Below, one piece after another: positions 14,940-22,776 of a DNA stretch of 64,000 nt (its first letter is position 1; each line of letters starts with the position of its first letter). The stretch spans positions 28,004 to 92,003 of the forward strand of contig CAZLZD010000012.1 in the NCBI GenBank assembly GCA_964563925.1, read 5' to 3'. Both the position numbers and the translations under genes were made by a program. This stretch comes from JAUILA01 sp964563925. Lineage in GTDB: Bacteria > Bacteroidota > Bacteroidia > Cytophagales > Cyclobacteriaceae. The notes below the pieces were generated by a model. That model had not been told where the DNA came from, did not search any database, and was given only the letters and a program-made list of their open reading frames with translations.

Positions 14940-17900
14940 ATGCAAAAATTATTTTTCTGGCGTCACTGGCCGCGTGCGTTACAATTTTTTTACGGCCTGA
15001 TTCTGTTGCTCATCGCTATCGCTGCGGTGGGTATTCTGTATTTTGATTTATCCGGCCTCGGGGAAATCATCGGATGGAACACACTGGCCCGTACCGAACA
15101 GCTGGAATTACCTATCCAGCAATTCCAGGTAAACCTCTTTGAATTTACCACCGAACTGAACACCGCCCTTTTCTGGCAGTATTTCGACGGGGGGACAATC
15201 CAGGTAAACATGCTCTCCTATTACCTGTTCCTTTTTTTCACCGTACTGAGTATGTGTTTCCTGATCACCGTGATCAGCGACCTGAAGGGCTTCTGGTATT
15301 TTGTGGGGGCTTCGCTCCTGCTCGTGGCCCTGGTGAATTATAAATTCGAACTTATCTACCTGTTCGGCAGGGACGACAAAACAGGATTGATCATCGCCTT
15401 CCTCCTGTATATTCCGGCTACCTATTATTTTAACCGGGTCAACCCTTCTGTTTCGCTCTGGAAACGATTTATAGTCATCCTGGGCATTACGGCACTACTC
15501 GGACTGTTAATCCATTATTTCGCCGAAGTTGACAAGCCTTTTTTCTACCTGGCTACCTCGGGAATGCTGAACCCCATGGTCATATCCCTGGTATTCATCC
15601 TGATGATTGCCCATGAGATCATGATCGCCCTGGTTTATGTGATCACCTCCTCCAACCGTCTCGGGACAGGTAAAAACCTTCAGCATTTTCTGATCATCTC
15701 CGCGATCTACCTGGTCAATCTCCTGCTTGCCTATATGTACGAGGCACATATCGTCGAGTGGAACCTGATCTACATTAACCTGTTTGTGCTGCTGCTCATT
15801 TCCGGAATCGTCGGGCTTTGGGGCTATAAACTCCGGGAACCACAATATAAATACCTGTTCGCCTTCAATCCGACCGGCGCGCTGTTTTATGCCGCCATGT
15901 TCCTGTGCTGTGTGACCACCATCGCCCACTTTTACGCCACAGCAAATGATCCCGCCATCGAAGTCTTCCGGGATGTGATCATCTACAGTCATCTGGGATT
16001 CGGGATAATTTTCCTCATTTATATACTGGCCAATTTTATCACTCCGTTCGGACAAAATATGGCCGTTCACCGCATTCTCTTCTCCCCTCCCCGAATGCCT
16101 TACTTTACCTTCCGCCTTGCCGGCACCATCACCTTCCTGGCCTTCGTCTTTGCCGCGAACATCCAGGTTCCGGTCAGGCAGGGTACGGCAGCCTACTACA
16201 ATGGCCTGGGAGATATGTATGCAGAAAGTAATGAATGGATTTTTGCCCTTCGGTATTACGAGGAGGCTGCGACATACGGTTACAACAACCACAAGGCTAA
16301 TTATGCCCTGGGCCGCTTTTTCGTTGACCGCAAGGAATATGGCAAGGCCATCACGCGGTACCGGAATGCGACCTTAAAATGGCCTACCCCTCAAAGTTAT
16401 GTAAACCTGAGCGCCACCTACCTGGAAAGCGACCGGCTATTCGATGCCCTGTTCACCCTGCGGGAAGGTCTGGATATTTTCCCGGAGAATTATCAGCTGC
16501 ACAATAACCTCGGGCTGATCTATAACCGGACCGATATTCTCGATTCGGCCTACTATTTTCTTAACCAGGCCCGGGATATTGCGCCGGACAACCAGGCGGC
16601 AAGCGGGAATGTCATCGGGCTCCTGGCAAAGAATGTAATCGATGCGGAAATGGATTCGGTGCTGCAGCTATACGGAAACCCGGAAGACCCCATCACGCTC
16701 AACAATACCCTGGTGTGGAAAAATACCGGCTTTGAACCCTATGAGTATTCCTACACCCCGCCCGATTCGATCCTGAATTTCCTGGAAAGTTACCTGCTTT
16801 ACAATACCGCACTGAATCACCTGTACCGGGAAGACTCCCTGGATACCCGCTGGCTCAGTCAGTTCATTCTTCATCCCTCCAATGCAGCCTATCGCGATAA
16901 CCTGGAAACGGCAAGCGCCTTTAACCTTTACCGAAATCACCAGGTCAACCGGGCTTTCCGGCTGATGAACTGGCTCGTAAACCGGGATCCCGCCGGTGAC
17001 GCCGAACCTTTTATATACATTGGGAAATGGGCCATGCAACAGGAATCACCCGATGTGGCCGCCGAGTACTTCGGCTGGGCCATCGACCGAAATGTACCTG
17101 GCGCAAACTATTTGCAGGCAATTGCACTCTCTGAGAATCAGGATATCGCCCAGGCGGTGGAAGCCTGGCAGCAGGTGCTTGAGAATGCCGGAGAAAACAC
17201 CGCCGCGCTGGCTACGTACATGCTCCAGCTGTACGCCGGCCCCGATTTTGAAACCCTTAGCGACCAGTCTCGCTATCACCTGATTCACTTTACCTCTTCA
17301 CAATACGATTCGGCGTCACTCCGCGCCCGGATAGACCAAATCAATGATCCTGATTTCAGGGCACGCACCCTATTGGATGTTAGCCGCAGGTATTTTGAAA
17401 AAGACAAGCTGCTAACTGCCATCCAATGGTTTGACCTGCTGGCGGGCCAGCAGGTAAGGGACGAGGAGGTATTCTCCAGGATCAGGTGGTACGAACTGGA
17501 ATTGCTTGCCGCACAAAACAATATTCGCGGTCTGGCCAGACAGATAAATGACGGGATCACCTTTGGTACCGAACATGAGGTGGAGAAAAACTATTATGCC
17601 GCGCGGATACAGGAATCAAGCGGAGATACCGCAAAGGCCCGGCTGGCCTACGAATGGCTGGCATGGAGTAACCCGTTCAATGAAGAGGCCACCGTGCATG
17701 CCGCCCGGTTCCTGGGTCAAACCGAACCATTTGAAGAATATGACATTCTCCTTAATGCACTGGAGGTAAATCCGCGTTCTGTCAAGCTTCTTAAGGCGTA
17801 TATATTCAGCTGTGCCGACCTGCAGTTCAATAGTTATGCGGAAATCAGCCTGGAAACATTGAGAGGGCTTGTATCCCCTGATTCCTACCGCGAGATTTAT

Positions 17901-17945
17901 TCCGAATTTCTTCGCCGGCAGGAAGTGGCAGCTGAAAGTTTTTAG
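14940..17945 (+). CDS. large polytopic membrane protein fused to TPR repeats (1001 aa)
   Basis: Unnamed 1001-residue protein. Residues 1-410 form about eleven predicted hydrophobic spans (starts LQFFYGLILLLIAIAAVGILY; last span LAGTITFLAFVFAANIQVPV), interrupted between the first two spans by a ~75-residue polar loop. From about 416 to the end are TPR-like helical pairs, for example AAYYNGLGDMYAESNEWIFALRYYEEA, YALGRFFVDRKEYGKAITRYRNA, and LHNNLGLIYNRTDILDSAYYFLNQA. The repeat half should lie on one side of the inner membrane as a protein-binding scaffold, an inference. It may act in envelope assembly or signalling; neighbours (gatC, DUF2141) do not decide. It is part of a co-directional run. 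Confidence 0.85.
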   Translation: MQKLFFWRHWPRALQFFYGLILLLIAIAAVGILYFDLSGLGEIIGWNTLARTEQLELPIQQFQVNLFEFTTELNTALFWQYFDGGTIQVNMLSYYLFLFFTVLSMCFLITVISDLKGFWYFVGASLLLVALVNYKFELIYLFGRDDKTGLIIAFLLYIPATYYFNRVNPSVSLWKRFIVILGITALLGLLIHYFAEVDKPFFYLATSGMLNPMVISLVFILMIAHEIMIALVYVITSSNRLGTGKNLQHFLIISAIYLVNLLLAYMYEAHIVEWNLIYINLFVLLLISGIVGLWGYKLREPQYKYLFAFNPTGALFYAAMFLCCVTTIAHFYATANDPAIEVFRDVIIYSHLGFGIIFLIYILANFITPFGQNMAVHRILFSPPRMPYFTFRLAGTITFLAFVFAANIQVPVRQGTAAYYNGLGDMYAESNEWIFALRYYEEAATYGYNNHKANYALGRFFVDRKEYGKAITRYRNATLKWPTPQSYVNLSATYLESDRLFDALFTLREGLDIFPENYQLHNNLGLIYNRTDILDSAYYFLNQARDIAPDNQAASGNVIGLLAKNVIDAEMDSVLQLYGNPEDPITLNNTLVWKNTGFEPYEYSYTPPDSILNFLESYLLYNTALNHLYREDSLDTRWLSQFILHPSNAAYRDNLETASAFNLYRNHQVNRAFRLMNWLVNRDPAGDAEPFIYIGKWAMQQESPDVAAEYFGWAIDRNVPGANYLQAIALSENQDIAQAVEAWQQVLENAGENTAALATYMLQLYAGPDFETLSDQSRYHLIHFTSSQYDSASLRARIDQINDPDFRARTLLDVSRRYFEKDKLLTAIQWFDLLAGQQVRDEEVFSRIRWYELELLAAQNNIRGLARQINDGITFGTEHEVEKNYYAARIQESSGDTAKARLAYEWLAWSNPFNEEATVHAARFLGQTEPFEEYDILLNALEVNPRSVKLLKAYIFSCADLQFNSYAEISLETLRGLVSPDSYREIYSEFLRRQEVAAESF

Positions 17946-17988
17946 TGGTTTTACTGAACAAGAATTGCCCCGGAAGGCTTAATAAGGT

Positions 17989-18414
17989 ATGAAAACTGTA
18001 TATCTGTTTCTGTTCGCTTTATGCATTCCGGTCGTACTTACCGCGCAGAGTACCATGAAAGTAACCATCACGAATATCAGGGAGACCGAAGGCACCCTGA
18101 TGGTGGCCCTCCATTCGGGAGAAGATACCTTTCCTAATGAAGAGCCGGACAGGGCACTGACCGCGCCTGCCGATAAGGAGCGTGTAACCATCACCTTTGA
18201 CGATCTCCCAAAGGGAAATTATGCCCTTTCCATTTATCATGATTTGAATGAAAATGGAGAGCTTGACAAGAACATCATGGGAATTCCCAAAGAAGGATTC
18301 GGGTTTTCAAACGATGCCATGGGAACCTTCGGAGCTCCCTCGTTCAAAGAATGTATTATTCAGGTAGATGGCAACAGTACGGTGGAAACCACCGTCACGC
18401 TGAAACATATGTAG
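17989..18414 (+). CDS. DUF2141 family exported protein
   Basis: 141-residue exported protein. MKTVYLFLFALCIPVVLTAQ is a signal peptide. The mature protein matches the DUF2141 pattern: a beta-sandwich beginning MKVTITNIRETEGTLMVALHS, then the highly typical GNYALSIYHDLNENGELDKN and GIPKEGFGFSNDA. The DLNxNGxLD part resembles a calcium-binding loop. Proteins of this family are found in the periplasm or outer membrane with no known function. The gene is convergent with a cytochrome gene, stops three bases apart. Confidence 0.9.
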   Translation: MKTVYLFLFALCIPVVLTAQSTMKVTITNIRETEGTLMVALHSGEDTFPNEEPDRALTAPADKERVTITFDDLPKGNYALSIYHDLNENGELDKNIMGIPKEGFGFSNDAMGTFGAPSFKECIIQVDGNSTVETTVTLKHM

Positions 18415-18417
18415 CCG

Positions 18418-18885
18418 CTACTGGGCCTCTTCGCACGACGCGAGCAACGTTTCAACCTGAGTCACCGGAATCAGCCCCCGGCTGTGCCCCCAGGTATTAT
18501 AGATGTAGGTGGCAACCTCGGCAATCTCCAGGTTGGTAAGCTGCTGCGCCGGCATTAATTGGTTATAGGTCTTGCCGTTAACGACTATTTCCCCGCTCTT
18601 ACCATTTTTTAGAATACAGATCACACTTTCAAAATTATTCTCCATGTAATCCGATTCCTTAAGAGGAGGATACAGGTTTTCAAGACCGGTGCCCATGGGC
18701 TGGTGGCACTGGCTGCAATACTGAAGGTAGAGGGTTTCTCCGGCCACCATATACTGATCAAACTTTACTTGGTCCTCCGCACTCATCTTCGGCTGTTCAT
18801 CAGTGGTTTCTTCCGTGGTGCTCCCCCCGCCTCCGCAGGCAGAAAGCAACAGGATAGCAAACAGGTAAATTGCTGGTTTTTTCAT
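18418..18885 (-). CDS. c-type cytochrome lipoprotein
   Basis: 155-residue predicted lipoprotein cytochrome c. MKKPAIYLFAILLLSACGGG has a lipobox with Cys17, followed by a Ser/Thr/Glu linker. The haem-binding motif is CSQCH (Cys57, Cys60, His61) and the likely Met ligand lies in YNQLMPAQQLT, as in small class I cytochromes. It would carry electrons at the outer face of the inner membrane, possibly to a terminal oxidase. Its ATG overlaps the stop of the SCO gene, making it the third member of a hemJ-SCO-cytochrome unit. Confidence 0.9.
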   Translation of the reverse strand: MKKPAIYLFAILLLSACGGGGSTTEETTDEQPKMSAEDQVKFDQYMVAGETLYLQYCSQCHQPMGTGLENLYPPLKESDYMENNFESVICILKNGKSGEIVVNGKTYNQLMPAQQLTNLEIAEVATYIYNTWGHSRGLIPVTQVETLLASCEEAQ

Positions 18886-19511
18886 CCGTTATATTCGTTT
18901 TTTAGTATTCGTATATCTTCGATCAGCCGGTCGACCTGATCTTCCTTGGTGCCGTCATACACCCCCCGGATCCTGCCCTGCTTGTCCACCAGGATAAATG
19001 CCCCGCTGTGAACAAACCCCCCCGGCTCGGAGGCATCTTCCATGGCGGTCACCATATAACTCGTCTGGGCCTGCTTCAGAATGTCGTCCTTTCTGCCGGT
19101 AACAAAATGCCATTTGTCACTCTTTACCCCTAAACGACCGGCAAATTCCTTTAAAACAGCCACCGTATCATGCGCCGGATCAATGCTGTGCGATAAAAAG
19201 CCCACGGAAGGATCCTCCTCAAACACCTCGTAAACACGCAACATCTGCGTTTTCATCACCGGACAAATCGTCGGACAGGAGGTAAAGAAAAAATCCGCCA
19301 CAAAGATTTTATCGTCAAATGTCTCCTGGGTAACCCACGAACTGTCCTGGTCCACAAAAGCAAAATCAGCAATTTTGTGATAGACAGTGTCATTGTTAAC
19401 CACCTCGCGACGGCCCAGGATAGGCAGGGTTTTATCCTCTGAAGTTGATTCCTGGCAGGAACCGAGAAACAGGATCAGTCCTGTAAGACTAAGAAGAAGT
19501 CGAATTTTCAT
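18882..19511 (-). CDS. SCO family copper chaperone lipoprotein
   Basis: 209-residue SCO1/SenC protein that delivers copper to the CuA site of cytochrome oxidase and has a thioredoxin fold. The N-terminal signal ends in the lipobox FLGSC (Cys19). The copper-binding CxxxC is CPTIC (Cys79, Cys83) and the third ligand is the His in GGFVHSGAFILVDKQG. SIDPAHDTVAVLKEFAGRLG is the conserved segment between them. Start and stop both overlap neighbouring genes by four bases, which implies coupled translation with hemJ and the cytochrome. Confidence 0.94.
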   Translation of the reverse strand: MKIRLLLSLTGLILFLGSCQESTSEDKTLPILGRREVVNNDTVYHKIADFAFVDQDSSWVTQETFDDKIFVADFFFTSCPTICPVMKTQMLRVYEVFEEDPSVGFLSHSIDPAHDTVAVLKEFAGRLGVKSDKWHFVTGRKDDILKQAQTSYMVTAMEDASEPGGFVHSGAFILVDKQGRIRGVYDGTKEDQVDRLIEDIRILKNEYNG

Positions 19512-20044
19512 CCTTTAATTCTGATTTTCTTGTAGACAATAATGGCAACAAATAACAACACCGACAGAGCCGCGAACCACAGCAGTCCCCATAGCATGTC
19601 CAAGGCACTTTTCAACACAATAATAAATACTATCGCAAACAAAAACAGCGTTGCCACCTCATTCCAGAAACGCAGCCGCTGTGAAGAATGTTTGTACTGG
19701 TCCCTTTGCAGCTGAAGGTACATCCGGTGACACATAAAATGATAGATATAAAGAAGCCCTACCAGGGTCAGCTTCACATGCATGTATCCCTGTTTCAGAT
19801 AATCAGGGGACAAATAAAGAAGCCATCCGCCGAATAGTAATGTGAGTACCGCCGATGGCCAGGTTATCCCGAGCCATAACCGCCGGGCATTTCGCTTATA
19901 CTCCGGAACCAGCACATTTCGCTCATTTTCAGGTCTTTCGGTCGCCTCAATCTGGTAAATGAATATCCTTACGATATAAAAAATACCGGCAAACCATGTA
20001 ACAATGAAAATGATATGAAGCGCCTTAATGTACAAATAGGCCAT
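19508..20044 (-). CDS. hemJ: protoporphyrinogen oxidase HemJ
   Basis: 178-residue membrane protein with about four to five spans, matching HemJ, the oxygen-independent-looking protoporphyrinogen IX oxidase of haem synthesis. Typical features are YIKALHIIFIVTWFAGIFYIVRIF (with the conserved His), VPEYKRNARRLWLGITWPS, the span following GYMHVKLTLVGLLYIYHF, and RFWNEVATLFLF. The gene heads a three-gene overlapping set with an SCO copper chaperone and a lipoprotein cytochrome, consistent with supply of haem and copper for respiration. Confidence 0.88.
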   Translation of the reverse strand: MAYLYIKALHIIFIVTWFAGIFYIVRIFIYQIEATERPENERNVLVPEYKRNARRLWLGITWPSAVLTLLFGGWLLYLSPDYLKQGYMHVKLTLVGLLYIYHFMCHRMYLQLQRDQYKHSSQRLRFWNEVATLFLFAIVFIIVLKSALDMLWGLLWFAALSVLLFVAIIVYKKIRIKG

Positions 20045-20086
20045 GGGGACTAATTTATCCGGCTAAAGTTACATAACGACAACCAA

Positions 20087-20905
20087 TTAAAGAGATTCAT
20101 AGGGAGATTCTTTATGACGGAGAATGATGACCTTATCACCGGTATTTATCGTACCCGGGCGGTACAGTGAGGCATGCTGTCCGAATACCACCTTCCCCTC
20201 CACCCTGCTCCGCGCCAGCGTACGCAATGGTTCCTTCCCTTGCTGCCCCGTTGCAGGATCAATGGTAGTTACCACACAACGTTCACACGGCTTCAGACCA
20301 TTCAGAACCGCTTCCCCCACCTGCAGTTGCCGGTAGGTGAATTCGGCATAGGGAGCATCACCGCTTACCACCAGGTTTGGGCGGAACCTGAGAATATCCA
20401 GGGTCTGTCCCGTTTCGGATTCCAACGCCTTCAAACTGGATTCACCCACCAGAAGATACGGGTATCCGTCGGCAAAACTAACTTCCTCTGTTCCGGTCCG
20501 CCACCGCTCTTTAACAAGCCGGCTGCCCCCGTCATGCCGGTAGACCAGCTGACATGTCCTCCCAAGTTTGTCTGAAAACCATGCATCCCATTCCGGCTTT
20601 CCGGCAAGTACATTGACCTCATCCTCCCAAATAGTAACACGACGGGCATCACCCGACTGCAGCTCACGTGGAATGATCACTGAATCATTCTCCCACCCTA
20701 TCTGCCAGGCATCCGAGGCCGGCGCGATACGAAACCTTGTCATTTTCTTCTCTTCCCGAAGGCTTATAAAGCGACCGTTGTCATCACACAGCATCCATCG
20801 CCGGTCACCCTGCAGCCCGAGATCACCGGCCCGGGCCGTTTCCACCGGGACGGCCGGAAGCGATTTTACAGGATAAATATAAATCGCGGAAAGATTGAGC
20901 TCCAT
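20087..20905 (-). CDS. MOSC domain protein (YcbX-like, no ferredoxin domain)
   Basis: 272-residue protein with an N-terminal MOSC beta-barrel (LSAIYIYPVKSLPAVPVETA, then LQGDRRWMLCDDNGRFISLRE) and a C-terminal MOSC domain (LRFRPNLVVSG, LKPCERCVVTTIDPATGQQGKEPL). Cys in KPCERCV is the expected molybdenum-cofactor sulfur ligand. MOSC proteins handle the molybdenum cofactor or reduce N-hydroxylated compounds, as in the mARC/YcbX family. The C-terminal 2Fe-2S ferredoxin of YcbX is absent. The gene is divergent from a Crp/Fnr regulator, 47 bases apart. Confidence 0.9.
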   Translation of the reverse strand: MELNLSAIYIYPVKSLPAVPVETARAGDLGLQGDRRWMLCDDNGRFISLREEKKMTRFRIAPASDAWQIGWENDSVIIPRELQSGDARRVTIWEDEVNVLAGKPEWDAWFSDKLGRTCQLVYRHDGGSRLVKERWRTGTEEVSFADGYPYLLVGESSLKALESETGQTLDILRFRPNLVVSGDAPYAEFTYRQLQVGEAVLNGLKPCERCVVTTIDPATGQQGKEPLRTLARSRVEGKVVFGQHASLYRPGTINTGDKVIILRHKESPYESL

Positions 20906-20920
20906 TTTGTGTTATCTTTA
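20895..20920 (+). promoter_or_regulatory. possible promoter of the Crp/Fnr gene
   Basis: TTG at 20895-20897 and TATCTTTA (20913-20920), one base off TAnnTTTG, 15 bases apart (short). It overlaps the start of the divergent MOSC gene. Confidence 0.3.
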
Positions 20921-20952
20921 AAAACGCATGCTAAATTGAATAATTTACCGTC

Positions 20953-21633
20953 ATGAGCAACGATCAAACCCTCTGGTATTTTGAGAATGTCAATCTGTTC
21001 AAGATTCTTTGTCCTCATAAAATTAAGGATTTGGACGAAAAGCATGAGTTTCATTCCTACGATAAGAATGAATTCATCTATTTCCCTGAGGATCATGCCC
21101 GCAATATCTATATGATCGCCGACGGCCGGGTGAAAATCGGCACCTATACGCCCGATGGAAAGGAGATCATTAAATCAATCCTGGGAACCGGGGAAATATT
21201 TGGTGAGATGGCACTTACCGGTGAGGAAACACGGACCGATTTTGCCATGGCCATGGATAAGAACACCTCGCTGTGCACCATAAGCCTGGAGGAAATGAAA
21301 GACCTGATGGCTGAAAACAAGGAATTCTCCCTTAAAATATACAAGCTGATCGGGCTGCGCATCCGAAAACTGGAAAGAAAAATCGAATCCCTGGTCTTCA
21401 AGGATGCCCGGACGAGGATCGTTGAATTCATCAGGGATGCCGCGGAATGGAAGGGCCAGAAAGTGGGTTTCGAGACCATGATCAAAACACGCCTCACGCA
21501 CAAGGACATCGCGGATCTCACCGGCACGTCGAGGCAGACAGTCACCACGGTGCTTAATGAACTGAAAGATAAAAACCTGATTAATTTCAACCGGCGCCAA
21601 ATCCTGATCAGGGATTTGGAAAAGCTGCATTAA
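20953..21633 (+). CDS. Crp/Fnr family transcription regulator
   Basis: 226-residue regulator. The N-terminal cyclic-nucleotide-binding-like domain (about 20-125) includes YFPEDHARNIYMIADGRVKIG and the cradle region GEIFGEMALTGEETRTDFAMA; the phosphate-binding loop is not a clear CRP type, so the ligand is uncertain. The C-terminal winged helix has HKDIADLTGTSRQTVTTVLNEL. There is no Cys cluster of the FNR iron-sulfur type. The gene is divergent from the MOSC gene and near a haem/copper cluster, so control of respiration is possible but unproven. Its TAA overlaps the TAA of the convergent glycosyltransferase in a shared TTAA. Confidence 0.92.
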   Translation: MSNDQTLWYFENVNLFKILCPHKIKDLDEKHEFHSYDKNEFIYFPEDHARNIYMIADGRVKIGTYTPDGKEIIKSILGTGEIFGEMALTGEETRTDFAMAMDKNTSLCTISLEEMKDLMAENKEFSLKIYKLIGLRIRKLERKIESLVFKDARTRIVEFIRDAAEWKGQKVGFETMIKTRLTHKDIADLTGTSRQTVTTVLNELKDKNLINFNRRQILIRDLEKLH

Positions 21634-22232
21634 CCGGCAGGGTAAAGATCGGTTCCTTTCAGGTCATCCGCCTCGTCAATATCCTTAAGCAACTCGGTTT
21701 TCGCATAGGTGAGTCCGGCGGCCTCAATCCGTTTCACAGTTTCCGAAAATACGTTGGGATTGCTCCAGTATTTGAGGTCAAACAACGATGGAATCGCTTG
21801 CTTCAGGCCGATCAGGTAATAGCCACCGTCGCGCGCCGGACCGATGGCCACATCCTTTTCGTCCAGGATGGCAAAAGCCCGTTCGATAATATCAGGCCGG
21901 AGTCCGTAAATATCCGTCCCGATTAATACGGCCTTCCGGTAGCCGTCATTCAATACTTCTGATATCGCCCGCAGCATTCGCTCGCCCACATTTTCACCCT
22001 GCTGTAAATGCTTGCTGTACCTGTCATTGTCCCAGTGATCTTCCCGGTCCACATATCGGCTGTAGTACACCGCCTTGTCCTGCGGAACCTGGTCGGTGAC
22101 CTCTCGTGTATTACGAATGAGGGTAAAATAAATGGCCAGTGCATCTTCTTCCCCCACCTGCTGCGCCAGCCGGGTTTTGACTTTCCCCAGTTCGGGATTC
22201 TTCAGGAAAATTATCAGCTTACCTTCAGTCAT
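21630..22232 (-). CDS. TIGR04282/DUF2064-type glycosyltransferase
   Basis: 200-residue GT-A-like protein of the DUF2064 family (TIGR04282). It begins MTEGKLIIFLKNPELGKVKTRLA, the nucleotide-binding start typical of the family, and contains VLIGTDIYGLRPDIIERAF and IGPARDGGYYLIGLK. Some members lie in arsenosugar gene clusters, but no arsS or arsM is visible here. It is the last of a minus-strand cluster with a rhodanese protein and three other glycosyltransferase-like genes; its start overlaps the rhodanese stop by eight bases. Confidence 0.88.
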   Translation of the reverse strand: MTEGKLIIFLKNPELGKVKTRLAQQVGEEDALAIYFTLIRNTREVTDQVPQDKAVYYSRYVDREDHWDNDRYSKHLQQGENVGERMLRAISEVLNDGYRKAVLIGTDIYGLRPDIIERAFAILDEKDVAIGPARDGGYYLIGLKQAIPSLFDLKYWSNPNVFSETVKRIEAAGLTYAKTELLKDIDEADDLKGTDLYPAG

Positions 22233-22776
22233 ATACTTTCGTGCCTTGTTTCAGATATTTGGACCAGTCTTCATTATACGTATGGACGCTGTCTGTAGGC
22301 AGGCCCTGGTTGTTTATAACCTCATACCCTTCGTTTTTCCACTCAAAAATACCCCCGTAAAGGTTGTACACGTGCTGAAAACCCATTTCCTGAAGCCTCT
22401 CCCCGATTTTTTCACTCCGGTACCCTACCGCACAATATAACACCAGGGTGTCCTGCCGGGAAATGTCAGCCACGTTTTCTTCCCTGAAGTCCTCAAAAGA
22501 CAGCATCCTGGCTCCCGGAATATGGCTGATTTCCTGCTCGCGTTCAGTGCGTATATCCAGGACTACCGTTCCCGGGCGATTGAGTTGCCCGTGCAACCCG
22601 GAGGCAGAAATGAACGGTACACTCCCCTCCAGGATGGAGTCCAGTTCGTCATCAAGGTCTTCGTGTTTTGCCATACATGAGCTGGTCAGGACAAGCAGTA
22701 ACAGTACCGTCCATTCACGTAACCGGGGGACGGTAAAGCGGATTAAACTGAATTTTTTTATCAATAACCAATTCAT
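22225..22776 (-). CDS. rhodanese-domain lipoprotein
   Basis: Protein of about 183 residues from the ATG at 22776, which gives a signal peptide ending in the lipobox LTSSC; an ATG at 22812 is also possible. The rhodanese domain carries PGTVVLDIRTEREQEISHIPGA and the active-site loop LYCAVGYRSEK with the sulfur-carrying Cys, then LYGGIFEWKNEG. This is a periplasmic or membrane-bound single-domain sulfurtransferase. The start lies inside the preceding glycosyltransferase gene (about 62 bases of overlap), so the two are probably co-translated. Its role in a glycan cluster is unclear. Confidence 0.87.
   Translation of the reverse strand: MNWLLIKKFSLIRFTVPRLREWTVLLLLVLTSSCMAKHEDLDDELDSILEGSVPFISASGLHGQLNRPGTVVLDIRTEREQEISHIPGARMLSFEDFREENVADISRQDTLVLYCAVGYRSEKIGERLQEMGFQHVYNLYGGIFEWKNEGYEVINNQGLPTDSVHTYNEDWSKYLKQGTKVYD

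Noticed and set aside
15507..16292. Minus-strand open frame (261 codons) opposite the membrane-TPR gene
   Set aside because: Antisense to a gene with clear membrane spans and TPR repeats; sequence is Gly/Asp/His-rich without a domain.
21630..22232. Arsenosugar pathway
   Set aside because: The glycosyltransferase family is found in such clusters, but no arsM, arsS or related gene is visible here.
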